Assembly (NCBI GenBank): GCA_963422465.1
Contig: OY730172.1
Coordinates: 1,426,001-1,490,000, forward strand
Direction of reading: 5' to 3'
Length of the DNA: 64,000 nucleotides
DNA from: Lichina pygmaea
Taxonomy: Eukaryota > Ascomycota > Lichinomycetes > Lichinales > Lichinaceae
This document shows, in pieces, positions 11,887 to 23,240 of this stretch; position 1 is the first letter of the stretch; each line of letters opens with the position of its first letter. Position numbers and translations under genes: made by a program. Under the pieces are notes generated by a model. It worked only from the letters and a program-made list of their open reading frames with translations. It did no database searches and was not told the origin of the DNA.

Positions 11887-14800
11887 ATGATACGACTGCG
11901 GAGGTACCGGGTCTTCGTCGCGTGCGCAGTCTTCACGGTGCTTGCGCTGTATGAGTTTACTAGCATACTCCATTGGAGTTCCACAGGGGGATTCGATGTC
12001 CAACAAACACGCCTACCAGACCATCCAGAGGCGCCGAGAATACCAGATGAGGCAGGAGGTTTTGCCAAGCAACCGAACCCTCCCAGTGCCGGCGCCAGTG
12101 ACGAGGAACCACAATCGGGAACGACTGCGACGGCAGCCGAGTCGACAGAGCTGAGCGCTTTACCGGAGACGGCTTCTGCCACGAGCCTACGCTCCTCATC
12201 AACCGCGGATTCTACCACTCCCACTTCGGAGCTGTTGTCGCACCTCGAGACGGACGCGCCAGCTGCGGATCCAATCCCTCTGCGTCATGATGACGAGGAT
12301 CTGGGAGGGGGGGAAGGCCGACTTGAGGCGCCTGCCTCTGCTAGCGAGCCGGCCGTGCATTGGAAGAGGTTTCCTGAGCGATATCCCGTGCTCGAGGAGT
12401 CCGCCATCACTCTTCCAACCGCCAATCCCATTGCCATCCCACGCATCCAGCATGACTCTCAACACGAGAGCGCTGAGCACAAGGCCCAGCGAGAGTCGAG
12501 GCTGGCAGCCGTCAGAGAAGCAATGAACCATACTTGGACAGGGTACAGGGATAAGGCCTGGATGGCGGACGAAGTCCGGCCTATATCAGGCGGCTTCCGG
12601 AACCCGTTCTGTGGGTGGGCGGCGACCTTGGTGGACAGCCTCGACACGCTGTGGATCATGGGCTTCGAAGAGCAGTTCGAGGAGGCAGCCAAGGCAGTCA
12701 GCCAGATCGATTTCACGACCACCATGAGAGATGATATTCCGCTTTTTGAGACGACGATTCGCTACCTAGGTGGTCTCCTCGGCGCGTACGACGTCAGCGG
12801 TGGAAAACATCGCAATCTTCTAGACAAAGCGGTGGAGCTGGCGGATGTTCTGATGGGCGCATTCGACACGCCTAACCGTATGCCTGTTACCTTCTATCGC
12901 TGGAAGTCGTAAGTCGACGCCCGTCGCGATCAAGTGGGCTTGCCACTCACTCCACATCAGACAAGCCGCGTCGAAGCCACAACGTGCCGAGAGTCATGCG
13001 GTGCTATCTGAGCTGGGCTCACTGTCGGTCGAGTTCACGCGTCTCGCCCAGCTCACCGAAGAGCATCGGTACTATGACGCCGTGGCCCGCATCACCAACG
13101 AGTTCGAGGCGTGGCAGAACCACACGCGTCTGCCCGGTCTGTGGCCAATCGTGGTCGATGCTTCTGGTTGTCGTAGAGTGGCGACGCCCCCTGGCAATGA
13201 TACATCGACTGGAGACGGTATGCTGGGACCGGTACCGTACTCTCGTATCAAAGGGGCATTGCGCACTAACCGTGCACGTAGATGGGACCGAAAAGCCCCT
13301 TTTACCTGTCGGTGCGGCAAAGGACCCAGCAGGTAGCGAAGGCACTAGCCATCAGCTGGGTTGGGGACCGGAGCATCGGAATCGCAGAAGACAGCTTGAG
13401 ACTGTGCCTACCGTCAATCATACTCTGGATTCTCCAGGAGGACATTCTCCGGAGACTCTTCGGAGCCAAGAGTCACAAGACGCTCCGGTTGAGACGCACT
13501 GCGAGCCTCAGGGGTTTTCCTCGCCTTCTGATACCTCCATCGAGACTTTTACGCTGGGCGGACAATCCGATTCGTTGTACGAGTATCTTCCCAAGGTAAC
13601 GACGCCGGTGATTCCTGATGTCACTTCCATGGATCTAACCCGCCACAGGAGTATCTGCTGCTGGGTGGAGTCGAGCCCAAGTATCGGACAATGTACGAGC
13701 AAGCGGTCAAGGCGATCAAGAAACGTCTCTTGTTCCGGCCGATGACGCTGTATGAGCGCGATATCCTGCACTCTGGCGCTCTGTCTGTATATGACGGGGC
13801 CCGTCGTCTGCTGCCCGAGATCACGCATCTGACATGTTTCGCCGGTGGTATGCTGGGTATGGCTGCCAAGATCTTCAACCGGCCGGACGAGCTGGAGCTG
13901 GCGTCCAAGTTCGCCGAGAGCTGCGTCTGGGCGTACGGGTCCACGCAGACGGGGATCATGCCCGAGGGATTTGTCACCGTCGCTTGCACCGACGCCGCGA
14001 ACTGCGAGTGGAACAATACGCGGTACTGGGAAGCCATCGATCCGTACCATGCGTCTCGTGAAGAACAGCGAGAGAAGCAGTTGGCGCGACAGAAGGCTCG
14101 GGAAGCAAAAACCGAGCGGCGTCTGCGTGCACATGACGCCGCTGGCACTGCGGGACCTTCTCAGGACGCCGAAACAAGAGAGCACGAAGAGGAGGTCAGG
14201 CGAGCGAATAACCTCTTCAAGAAACTCAAACGCCGTCGGCTCGGCGATGACTACGAGCCCCCTCCACCCTCCTCAAGAGAGCTTTTCCTCGAGGGAGGTC
14301 CCGACCGGAAGCAGCAAGACGACGGAGCAGCTACGGCGTCGTTGCGCGCCGCGGACCAAGACCCGGCAACAAGCATTGGAGGCTCTAGCGAGTCCCCCAA
14401 CCCTACCGCCCTCGACACGGGCAGCGAAGACGAGGACGAGGACGAGGACGAGTATCTGGATCTCCTCCCTCTCCCGCCAACGCACGAGGACTATGTCACG
14501 AGCCGGATCGAGGAGGAGAGAATGCCTCCGGGCTTCGTGAACTTTCAGTCAAAGAAGTACATATTAAGGTCAGTCGGGTGTCGTCACACTCCTGGTCGTG
14601 CGACTTACTGACAGCATTTAGGCCGGAGGCCATCGAGTCGGTTTTCTACATGTAAGTAGCTGCGGCGGCATGTCAGCCCGGATGTTTCCCTCCCCCCCTT
14701 TCCTCATTCTCTCCGTCCGCCTTGCTCTTCGCACTCTTCGAAGCTCGCGCCACCGGATAATCTCCCGTTTCTCTCCGACTCCGCTCGCTAATCACGAGGA

Positions 14801-15269
14801 CCCTATTTGTTTCCTCCCCCCCCCCCCCCCCCCCCCCCAGGTACCGCATCACAGGCGACGTGGCCTGGCAAGAAAAGGGCTGGAGGATGTTCGAATCGAT
14901 CCAGAAGTACACGCGCACGCGACTCGCGTACTCGGCCATCGACGACGTCACCAGCCACGTGCCCTTCTTGCGCGACGAGATGGAGTCCTTCTGGTCGGCC
15001 GAGACGTTGAAGTATTTCTTCCTGCTCTTCAGCGAGGTGGACGTCTTGAGTCTGGACGAGTGGGTCCTGTAAGCATCATCTCCCCTCCCTCGCAACATTG
15101 TTTCCCCCCACTTCCTCTATGGACGACCAAGTCGAGCATCTGAGAACGTTCAAGACCAGTCACTAAGCACTAACGAGTTGTTCATAGAAACACTGAAGCA
15201 CACCCCTTCAAACGGCCTCAACCGCAACCAGAGTCACCACCGCCTCTACAACCACCAGTCGCACTATGA
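11887..15269 (+). CDS. Class I alpha-1,2-mannosidase, GH47, long form
   Basis: GH47 enzymes remove alpha-1,2-linked mannose from N-glycans in the ER or Golgi and need calcium. Seven exons (11887-12908, 12961-13217, 13282-13595, 13649-14568, 14622-14651, 14841-15068, 15188-15269) give 950 residues. A type II signal anchor lies at residues 7-25. Family blocks are [11 protein letters not shown] (near 250), [20 protein letters not shown] (near 285), [39 protein letters not shown] and [12 protein letters not shown]. The C-terminal NTEAHPF carries the calcium-binding Thr. Two inserts make it longer than the roughly 500-650 residue core: a Ser/Thr/Gln-rich one (about 430-525) and a Lys/Glu- then Asp/Glu-rich one (about 665-810). 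Exon 5 is only 30 nt. The 5' neighbour of exon 6 is a run of 23 C directly before the AG. Whether it is a Golgi trimming enzyme or an ER quality-control member is not settled here. Confidence 0.94.
14816..14838 (+). repeat. Run of 23 C serving as the polypyrimidine tract of an intron
   Basis: An uninterrupted run of 23 cytosines is followed immediately by the AG that ends the fifth intron of the GH47 gene. It therefore sits exactly where the 3' splice-site pyrimidine tract belongs. Similar pure runs occur elsewhere in the window. Confidence 0.85.
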
Positions 15270-16242
15270 GTCTCTCATCCAATCTATACCCATTCCATTC
15301 TTCAGCGTCTGGTAACATGTCATTCTTAGTTGCATACAACAACATGCTGTCTCACGTCTACTCACGTCTTTGTCTGTCTCCCATCTTTCTCCTCATCTTT
15401 TGTCTCATATTTCTTGGTCTCTTCTCCCTCTTCTACTTCTTGGAATAGGAATCTTTTCTGCTCACGACACACGATCATGAATCATCTGCTCGCAAGTTTC
15501 ACTGTGGTCACATCGTATCCTGATACCACTGCCATCAACAATCGATGCTGCTCGCACTGTGAACGTTCCGTCCACATGTGTCTCCCTTGGTCGAATACCT
15601 CGTACGGAAATACACACGTAAGTTGTTAGACCAGCACAACGACCTCTGACCGGAGTCTCAACCCCACCCTCCGTTTCTCGGTCTTCGACAGTGACCGTTT
15701 TCATCGGTAAACATCTCTGCTTCTACTTCTACTCTGGGCGCAACGCAGAGAGTTACAGGGACCAGACAACACTAGTCAAGTCAACAAAAGCCAAGCCAAG
15801 CCAACGGAAACAAGCAAGGACCAATCCTCCAACCCATCCACATCCTCTACCACAACCAAGACTTTCTCCCGCATCGATATATCATCCGTAGATGAGTACG
15901 GAAGTACACAGCCACACCTTGCCAAAACCCATCAAAAAAAGCACCAGAACTCAGACCTCGGAGCTCAGAGACTCATCGGGCCCGACCAGTTCTCACGGCC
16001 GAGGACCAGCCTCGAACGCGCGAGACCCATGTCGTCGACGATTGGCAAGCGAAGACACTCCTCGATGATAATATCATCGTGCCTGAAAGGCCAAAGCTAG
16101 ATGGCCGCGCAAGGACGCTCATACTGCAACTCTCATCCTGATATTGAAATCACGATCGTTGTTGCTGGCTGGCTATGTCAGCAGGCCCTATCGTTGACCA
16201 CGCCGCTCTGGCTGTTCAAAGGAAATTGGGCTCAGAGGGACG

Positions 16243-16243
<1 letters not shown>

Positions 16244-16291
<48 letters not shown>
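16244..16291 (+). repeat. (GACCCC)n hexamer array
   Basis: About eight tandem copies of GACCCC, perfect as far as I can read. Being a multiple of three it could be read as Asp-Pro repeats, but no gene around it is supported. Confidence 0.85.
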
Positions 16292-16292
<1 letters not shown>

Positions 16293-16708
16293 GCCTCGAA
16301 GGGGGAAAGTAAGATTTCGCTCCTACAAGCCACTCCTACCGGTATCGTACAGTACGGTACAGCACGGTCTTGCGGACCTGGCCGTGCCCGCCAAAGAAGA
16401 GTCTTTACCAGGAAGAGTCGTGACGTCTTCTTCGAAAAACTTACCTGGAACCGAGCTGGAACCTACCCGGAAAGAAAGTAGGACAGCAGTCCACGCTCAT
16501 ATCATCAATCAGTCGGTCGTCTGGGCGTACAGCATCTCTGGTTTCACCCCTTATCGTACGAGGGGACGAGGGGACGAGGGGACGAGGGTACTGGTCCCCG
16601 CGCAAGACTTGAGTTTGGAGAGAGAAGAGTCAAGAAGATACTGTACTGTACTGTACTGTACGTACTGTACCCTTCTTCTCCTGCTTGACTGCTACGGGTC
16701 ACTTGCCT

Positions 16709-16886
16709 AGTTCACAGATCCTCGACCGGATGGCCCCCGCCTAGGGGCCGCAGGGAAGGTTTTTCGCCCTTGGGACACATGACTACCATGCTCTTGAGCT
16801 TTTCCTTACCAACTACATAGACTCCCTAGACATAATCTAGCCTAGCTAGCTTTAGAACGGTGTAGGAATTCAATCAATCAATCAAC
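16709..16886 (+). mobile_element. LINE 3' end fragment (Tad-like) with AATC tail
   Basis: The segment ends TAGAACGGTGTAGGAATTC followed by a short AATC repeat tail. The same ending (one base different) closes the LINE fragment that finishes near 40131, and an inverted relative ends near 40258. An upstream block GCAGGGAAGGTTTTT also matches the 40-kb copy (GCAGGGAGAGGTTTTTT). It therefore looks like a strongly 5'-truncated LINE copy holding only 3' untranslated sequence. The left limit is approximate. Confidence 0.6.
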
Positions 16887-17112
16887 GTACTGTACCTACC
16901 TGGGAAACTGGCACGACTGGTTGTCGCCAAGGTGCTCGCATCGTCGAGAGCTTTATCGCGCCGTCGGCCCAGCCACGCCGTCGGCCCAGCCATGCCGTCA
17001 GCCCAGCCCGCAGAGCGGGGCCGACCGCAAGACCTGGTTCTTGCCTGGAGCGGCACTTGAGTGGCCCTTGAGTGGCACTTGAGTGGCCCTTGAACATGGC
17101 TACCTCGAAGAT

Positions 17113-17172
17113 CCAAGCTCCAAGCTCCAAGCTCCAAGCTCCAACCTCCCAAGCTCCGAGCTCCAAGCTCCG
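17113..17172 (+). repeat. Short AAGCTCC/AGCTCCA tandem repeat
   Basis: About eight imperfect copies of a 7-base unit CCAAGCT with later variants (CCAACCT, CCGAGCT). Noncoding as far as I can see. Confidence 0.7.
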
Positions 17173-17596
17173 AAATCCCAAGTCTCTTGCTCCGAGCTTC
17201 GTGCTCGTGACAGAAAAGTAACGAGGGAGAAGGACAGTCTTTTCTTTGTCTTGTGCTGTGCTCTAAACCTGTTGTTCTACATACTGTACTGCAAAGAAGA
17301 GGAGGAGAGGAGGGGGGAGGGGAGGAAGAAGAGGAGAAAGGAGGAGCAAGGGAAGGAAGGGGCAAGAAGAAGAAGAAAAAAGAAAAGGAGAGGAAGACAG
17401 TGGACAGTTCCAAGTATGTCTACCCCTAGCGACCCCATTTCCTAGAACAACGTAGAAACAGTGTGGGCTACAGACGCCCTTAGCCCAAACTCCTATTTTT
17501 TTTTCCCCCGACCTACTGTAGACCCGCACTTCATGTCTACTACTAGGAAAAGAAAAAAAGAGAAACGATAGAGCTTTACCACGTAAGATACAAAGA

Positions 17597-17665
17597 TCAA
17601 CCAAAGGGAAAGCCTCCTCCGCCGGCACCACCGCCAAATTGGAATTTGAACTGCCCTCCGGATCC

Positions 17666-17696
<31 letters not shown>

Positions 17697-19403
17697 GGCC
17701 CGTTCCGGAAGAAGAACTGCTGCTGGTGCCCGTGCCCGGCCCCGGCGCCTTGTTGGAAGAAGAAGGGCTGGCCCTGGAAGGGCGAGCCCTGGTTCTCGTG
17801 GCTGTTCGGGTCGTCGCCGTTGTCGAAGCGCGCCCGCAGTTCAGGGTTGCTGAGGACCTCGTACGCTTCGTTGATCGCCGCCATCTTCTTCTCGGCTTGC
17901 TTCTTCAGGTCCTCGGGACTCTGCCTCGGAGCTCGCTGGCCGTCATCGCCGGCCTTCGGGCGCTTCACGGCTTTGTCGGGGTGGTGCTGTTTCACGAGCC
18001 TTCGGTACGCAGACTTGATCTGTCGTGCGTCTGCGTCGCGAGGCAGGCCCAGGATCTTGTAGTAGTCTTTGGTCTTTGACCGTTTCAGAAGCACGTGCGC
18101 CTTGCGGAGCAGAGTCTGGATCTTGTCCGACGACGGATGGTGCTCGTTCGCCGTGTTGAGCGTCGAGATGGCGGCGTCAAAGTCCTCGCTGTCGAGCAGC
18201 GACTGGGCCCTGGCGAGCAAGGCGGGCAGCGAATGCGGGTTGTGCTCCAGTACTTCTTCGCAGTGGGGAGTGGCCTTTCTTTGGTTGTTCATCTGATGAC
18301 TGCCGTTAGGTGGGTGCCTCCACCTGTGAAGGGGAAGGAGTGAAGAGCAGATAATCATGGCGCAACAATCTCCAAAGTGTTTGAAAGTAGTGATGAATCC
18401 TCACCTCTGTGTATGCCTCACACGCCAACTCGACGACCACGCCGACCAGCGTGTCAGGGGCCTTTTTATACATATATCCCTGGCTCCTCAGTTCCTTGAC
18501 ATCGTCCTTGACTTCTTGTATCAGCCCCAGATCCTCATCCGACGTCTTGACGAGATGCTTGGCGGCGCCCGCAAACTGCCGTTTCTCGATCAGCGCCCTA
18601 ATCTTGCCGAGCTGCTTGTCGATGTTCTTCTCCCGCCGGAACAGCCTGCTGCACGCCTTCGAGTCCGGGTCCGAATGGAGGCATTTGCGAATCTGCGCCA
18701 GGCCCCGCTCAGTCTCGGCCAGCGAGTAGAAGAACATTGCCGAAATCTGAAGATGCGGCTCCAGCGGGCCCTGCGGGTCGATCTGCAAAACATGGCCTAG
18801 ATCGCTGACGCCCTCGAGAACCTCGCCGCGCTCGAATCGACATCTCGCTCGCAATTTCCGAAGCTCGAGACATGTGCTTGCGGTCATGATGGCGACCCCT
18901 GCTTGTTGAACACACGTTTCCCAATCGCCATTCTCGGCAGCCGTGGCAGCCGACTGGGCTGCCGTAGCGGCCTCATCCAAGTCCAACAGTTCCTGCGCCT
19001 CTTCCCCAGCCTTCCCAGCCTTTGACGCCGCGACGTAGTCCCGTCTGGCGCCATCCCAGTCGCAGTTCTTCCGCCGAATCTTGGCCCGCTGCAACAAAGC
19101 CCCTTCAAAGTCTGGCTTGATCGAGAGTACACGGTCAAAGTCCTGCTTCGCTTGCGCCGTCTTGCCCAGTGAGAGGAACGTGGCGCCGCGCTTGAAGATG
19201 GTCAGGTAGTTCTTTGGATCCTGCGATATGGCCACGTCAAAGTATGTCAGGGCATCGTTGAACTGGCCTCTGGCCAGATGCTCGTTGGCGGACGAGATGA
19301 GAGTCGAGATCGGTGTGTCCCGGGGGATATCCGTCGGCGAGAGGCAAGCTGCGAAAGGACTCGACGCCAGGAGAATCAGGCCGAGACTGAGAGAAGGATA
19401 CAT
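17597..19403 (-). CDS. TPR-DnaJ co-chaperone of the ER (DNAJC3/P58IPK type)
   Basis: Proteins of this type bind unfolded chains through TPR repeats and stimulate BiP through a J domain in the ER. Exons 19403-18405 and 18292-17597 give 564 residues. A cleavable signal peptide is visible at residues 1-20 ([19 protein letters not shown]). TPR units follow from about residue 35 to 395 (for example [20 protein letters not shown]). The J domain begins [20 protein letters not shown] near 405 and has the catalytic HPD in KQHHPDK. The C-terminus is Phe/Gln- and then Gly-rich, with a run of eleven Gly and a second Gly-rich block, and ends FPFG. No HDEL-type retention signal is present. The family call is firm; ER location rests on the signal peptide and the family. 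Confidence 0.93.
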
Positions 19404-19943
19404 CGCGAGAGTGCCGTCAGACAGTCTACATCGACAGATTAGCCAGGAAAGCCTCTGACGATCCGGTTCTGGTGGGATTATCCCACCGTCCAGCTAGCGA
19501 CGAAGAGAACGACAGCGCGACAACGCAATTACCTAAAAAGACATCGACGTTCGACAACCGACACCGGAAGGCAAAGCAAACCAAAAGGTTACGGCGCGAG
19601 CAGAACAGTTGCTCTGTTCTTGATGAAAGCAATTAGGAGCCGAAACCTCCCGAGTCCTAACTCCGGACGATCACCCTACAGTACGGCAATGGCCATGTGG
19701 CCAGATTGACATCAAAGTCCCGAGTATCGTCACCTTTACGGAGTACGTACTTTTGACATCGCTAGATGTGGCCTGAACAAACTGTACGTAATTATCTTTT
19801 GCCAGATACGGTCTAGTCGAGCCGGATAAGAATGTAGCTTGACCCAACTCACGGAAGTTTTACAGTAGCCTGTAGAAGCCAGCTGCGTTTGATTACCTCA
19901 GCCACGATACTCGTCGTCGAGTTCACGATGATTGCAGGAGTTG
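19404..19943. other. Intergenic region
   Basis: This stretch holds the upstream region of the TPR-DnaJ gene and the 3' flank of the Ldb17-like gene. One short GTAC-type palindrome occurs near 19738-19750. No ORF or RNA gene is recognised. Confidence 0.5.
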
Positions 19944-21786
19944 TTAGGAGACATTCAACCGCGAAGGCTCGATGTCCTCCGATGGGCTCTTTCCGTTGAG
20001 TCCCCAATGACCGTGCGCAAACTGCTGACCATGGCCCCTCCCATTCCCGTTGGAGCCATTGGTCCCGCTCAGTTGCTGCTGATAGCCACCCTCTCCGCCA
20101 ATCACGACGCCGTTCGCCCGAGCTCTCTCATCGTCCATTTGCCGTCGATCAGTCCTCGATGGCATCATCGTACCCGGCTTCTCGGTTGTGCCAGCAACTT
20201 CCGTGACGCTCAGCGTGCTCTGTGCTGCCGAGCCATGGCTGATGCCGAGCGGTCCGTGCGATAGGATTTCCTGTTCCTTCAACCACGGCACCTTTCGGCA
20301 GCGTGTTACCAGCCGGGCTGTGGTCTCGTCCAAGGGCTGAAAGTGTGCGCTGGGAACGACAGATAAGACATTGAGCAGCTTCAGGATCTCCTCGCGCTTG
20401 TAATGCGGTGGATGACGCAGTTGCGTGTGTGCCAGTAAAGGGTAGAGTACACGCAGGTAAGTATGTCGTAGCGATTCGGCCTCGTCGGGAAGATCAAGGA
20501 GATTGCGGATCATGACGTCTACCAGAACTCGCAGGTCGTTGGTGTAGAAGTATTCGTGGGTCGCATGGGTTGTAAAGAGGAGGTAGAGAAGTTTGAGGGT
20601 GAGCAGCTGGAGCGACATTTCGGCTGCATGGTAGTCAGACTTGATACACCTGAGCCCTGCATCGCACTTACTCTCGCGGTTGAGCAGAAGAATGATATTC
20701 TCGCCAAAGGTTTTGTAAGCCGAGCCATGGAGGCTAATAATCTTAATGACTCTGTTGGTGAGTAGAGCTCCACCCGGCTCCCCATGGCCGGGTCCGTGAG
20801 CGCAAACCATGTATTGCTCGTTCAAAACCAGCTGCTCATTGTCAGCTACTTCCACTGGTGCGTTCGATTGCCACAACCCACAAGCACACGTATGACCGGA
20901 TAATGGTATGGATCATTGACATCGTCGGATAGCCCCTCGATGATCTGGAATAAGTAGGCCACGAAAGCGTCATCAACACAGCCTAGACCGAAGATCAACA
21001 GCCATCCAAATACAATCGTGTCTGAGGAAAACCGCTTACACAGGTCCCCTGCCCGTATCCGCTGTATTCGCGACATTTCGTAGAGCAACTCCAACAATCT
21101 TCGATGCAGCCATCCGTCGTCGTCCCGACAACTCCGTATGAGCTCAACCAGCCGCGGGAAGCATCCTTCTTGGCCCATCAGCTCGAACGTGTCATCCTTT
21201 CGGCGGCCGTCGACAAAGAGGAAAGCCGTGATGACGTGCAAGACATTGCCGGAATCTTCCTGCAGCCGCTTAGCTCCAATGGATCGAGTCTTCATGCGAG
21301 GCTCACTGGCGTACCTGCAAGAGACCGTAGACGATCTGCCTGCGGACGTAGTCCTCATTGTCTCGAAAGAGGGACGAATCGAGCAGTTTGCATGAACACC
21401 GAGTGAGTTCGAACTCCGAGCTGAGATACTCTTCTGGGAAGCCGCGACCCTCATCAGTACGCCATCCTTGGGTACGTCCGCCGGGTATGATCGTACCTCG
21501 ATATGTCGAGGTGAACCTCAAGAAAGATCTCAGCGCCTGGTCAATGAGGCCGGGGGAGTCGCAGCGGACCGATAATATGTCGTCGAGCTCTGCCAGCAAC
21601 GCCTTTTCAGTCCGAAAACAGTGACTCGCCACGGGGTGGCGCTCTCGAGTGACTCCTCGAGAACGGCTAGATCAGCGCGGGGAAAGACGGTGGTGGCGGC
21701 CACGAGATGCGCGCGAGGGGGACGTGAGCCGTACCGTCCCAAAACTGCTGCTCGTTGTCGAGCGTATACGACACCTCGAATTCCAT
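19944..21786 (-). CDS. SPIN90/Ldb17-like actin patch regulator
   Basis: The protein has the leucine-rich domain of the SPIN90/Ldb17 family (formerly DUF2013). Members activate or tune Arp2/3 at endocytic actin patches. Supported exons are 21786-21735, a second ending at 21315, then 21259-20882, 20831-20672 and 20623-19944, about 535 residues. Diagnostic strings are [75 protein letters not shown] and [20 protein letters not shown]. The C-terminal 110 residues are low-complexity (Gly/Asn/Gln-rich). The acceptor of the first intron is ambiguous, because several AG sites within 30 bp keep the frame, so the N-terminus near residue 18 is uncertain. The family call is firm. Confidence 0.88.
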
Positions 21787-23240
21787 CGAAGCGTTGGCGG
21801 CATGAGGTCCTAGAATGGAAATGCGGAGGATGGGGCTGTCTATAGCAGATTGGCGCGTGAGGCGCGGATGATGAAATTGGTCGTGACTCGTGCGCACGGT
21901 GCGCTAAATTACGGACAGCGAAGGCCAGGCGCGTACGGTACGGTAAGGTGCAGACACTGGCAAAGGGCGGGGGCATGATGACGACGACCTCCTCCATCGG
22001 CGACGGAGTCTACCGCTTCCTTGTCACGCCACGACTCACCAGTCCTTAGAAGAGATGAAGTGATGGAAGCAATCTTGACTCCCCTTCTGACTATAGCACA
22101 CCCAAGGACCTGAACACGAACTTTCAACTGACATACAAATCCTACCGTACGCCAACCACCAAAGTCCCTAATTATAGCAAGGGCCTGCCTCCACAAACTC
22201 CGCATAACCACCAGGAGCGGCACTCCAAAGCATCCAAGGTTGATCGTATTCCAACTCCCGCACTGGCAACGACTACATCGATGTACAACCACAGCACAAG
22301 AGATTTCCAGCGAGGTCAGATCATCCAACAAGACGCCCACACATACGACAAGATATCCATCAAAAGAATGTGAGCGAGAGAGCGATGGTGATTCTAGGGG
22401 ATGTAGGGCCGTGGAGGAGAAAGCAGCAGACGAACAAGCAACTCAGAACAGAGAACGCACGATGATGTTGAAGGTAAAGGCACCAAGAGCAGAGAAGCCA
22501 ACAAAGAAATAGAGCGAGCGAAGCAGCACACGAAAAACAGAAGCGATGGTATTAGGATATCAAACCACGGCAGCAATTACTCTGTCGTCTTCATAGCAGG
22601 ACTATTGAAGTGCGTTGGCACGGTTGTTGCTGAATAGGGGTATTAAGTTACAGTGAACGAAAGAACAAAAAGAGGAACTTAAGAAGGGGAGAATAAAATA
22701 GAGATGGAGAAGTGGTAGAAAGCAGAGAACATGAGACCAAAGAGGGACACATACACACAAACACACACAGGGAGAGAGAGAGAGAGAGAGAGAGGGAGAG
22801 CATCTGGCGTATGAGACAGAAGGAAGAAAAGAAATATCCAGTCAATACACTGAAAGTTCCGAGGACAAGTGGACATAATTACAGCTCTGACGTCGATGTC
22901 AAAGAAGACAGGCGTGATAGAGGAGGGAGAGAAGCATGTAGACCTTTGCAAGACGAGGGAAAGACAAGCAAGGAAAGATTGTCCTTCCCCATCACTCTCT
23001 CTCTCTCTCACCCGTTTGCCCCCCCCCCCCCCCCCCCCCCCTTCCTCTCTCCGTCATACTCGTATTCACTATCACTTTCCGTCTCTCTGCTTGTCTGTGT
23101 GTATGCACGATCCACGACAGGCCTCCGACTTCATGATCGATGGCATGCTCCCTCGTTGGTCTGCAATGTGCCGGGGGGAAAGCAACCGAGAGCCTTCCGC
23201 GGCCCGTGACATCCCAAGATCGAGTAGCCGTTGTGCCACA
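21787..23240. other. Intergenic region with GA microsatellite and poly-C run
   Basis: No gene is recognised in this 1.45 kb. It contains a (GA)n tract at about 22770-22798, a CT-rich tract at about 22993-23008 and a run of 23 C at 23019-23041. It must hold the promoter and leader of the Ldb17-like gene on one side and the 3' end of the SLM1-like gene on the other. Confidence 0.55.

Larger units (their letters stand above)
15270..17596. other. Intergenic region with simple repeats and a LINE tail
   Basis: No gene is recognised over 2.3 kb. The content includes the GH47 3' region and a (GACCCC)n hexamer array at 16244-16291. A (GTACT)n string lies near 16640-16672. A probable LINE 3' end lies at 16709-16886, an AGCTCC-type repeat at 17113-17172, and a purine-rich strand at about 17288-17400. 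The last 50 bp before 17597 are the 3' flank of the DnaJ gene. Confidence 0.55.
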
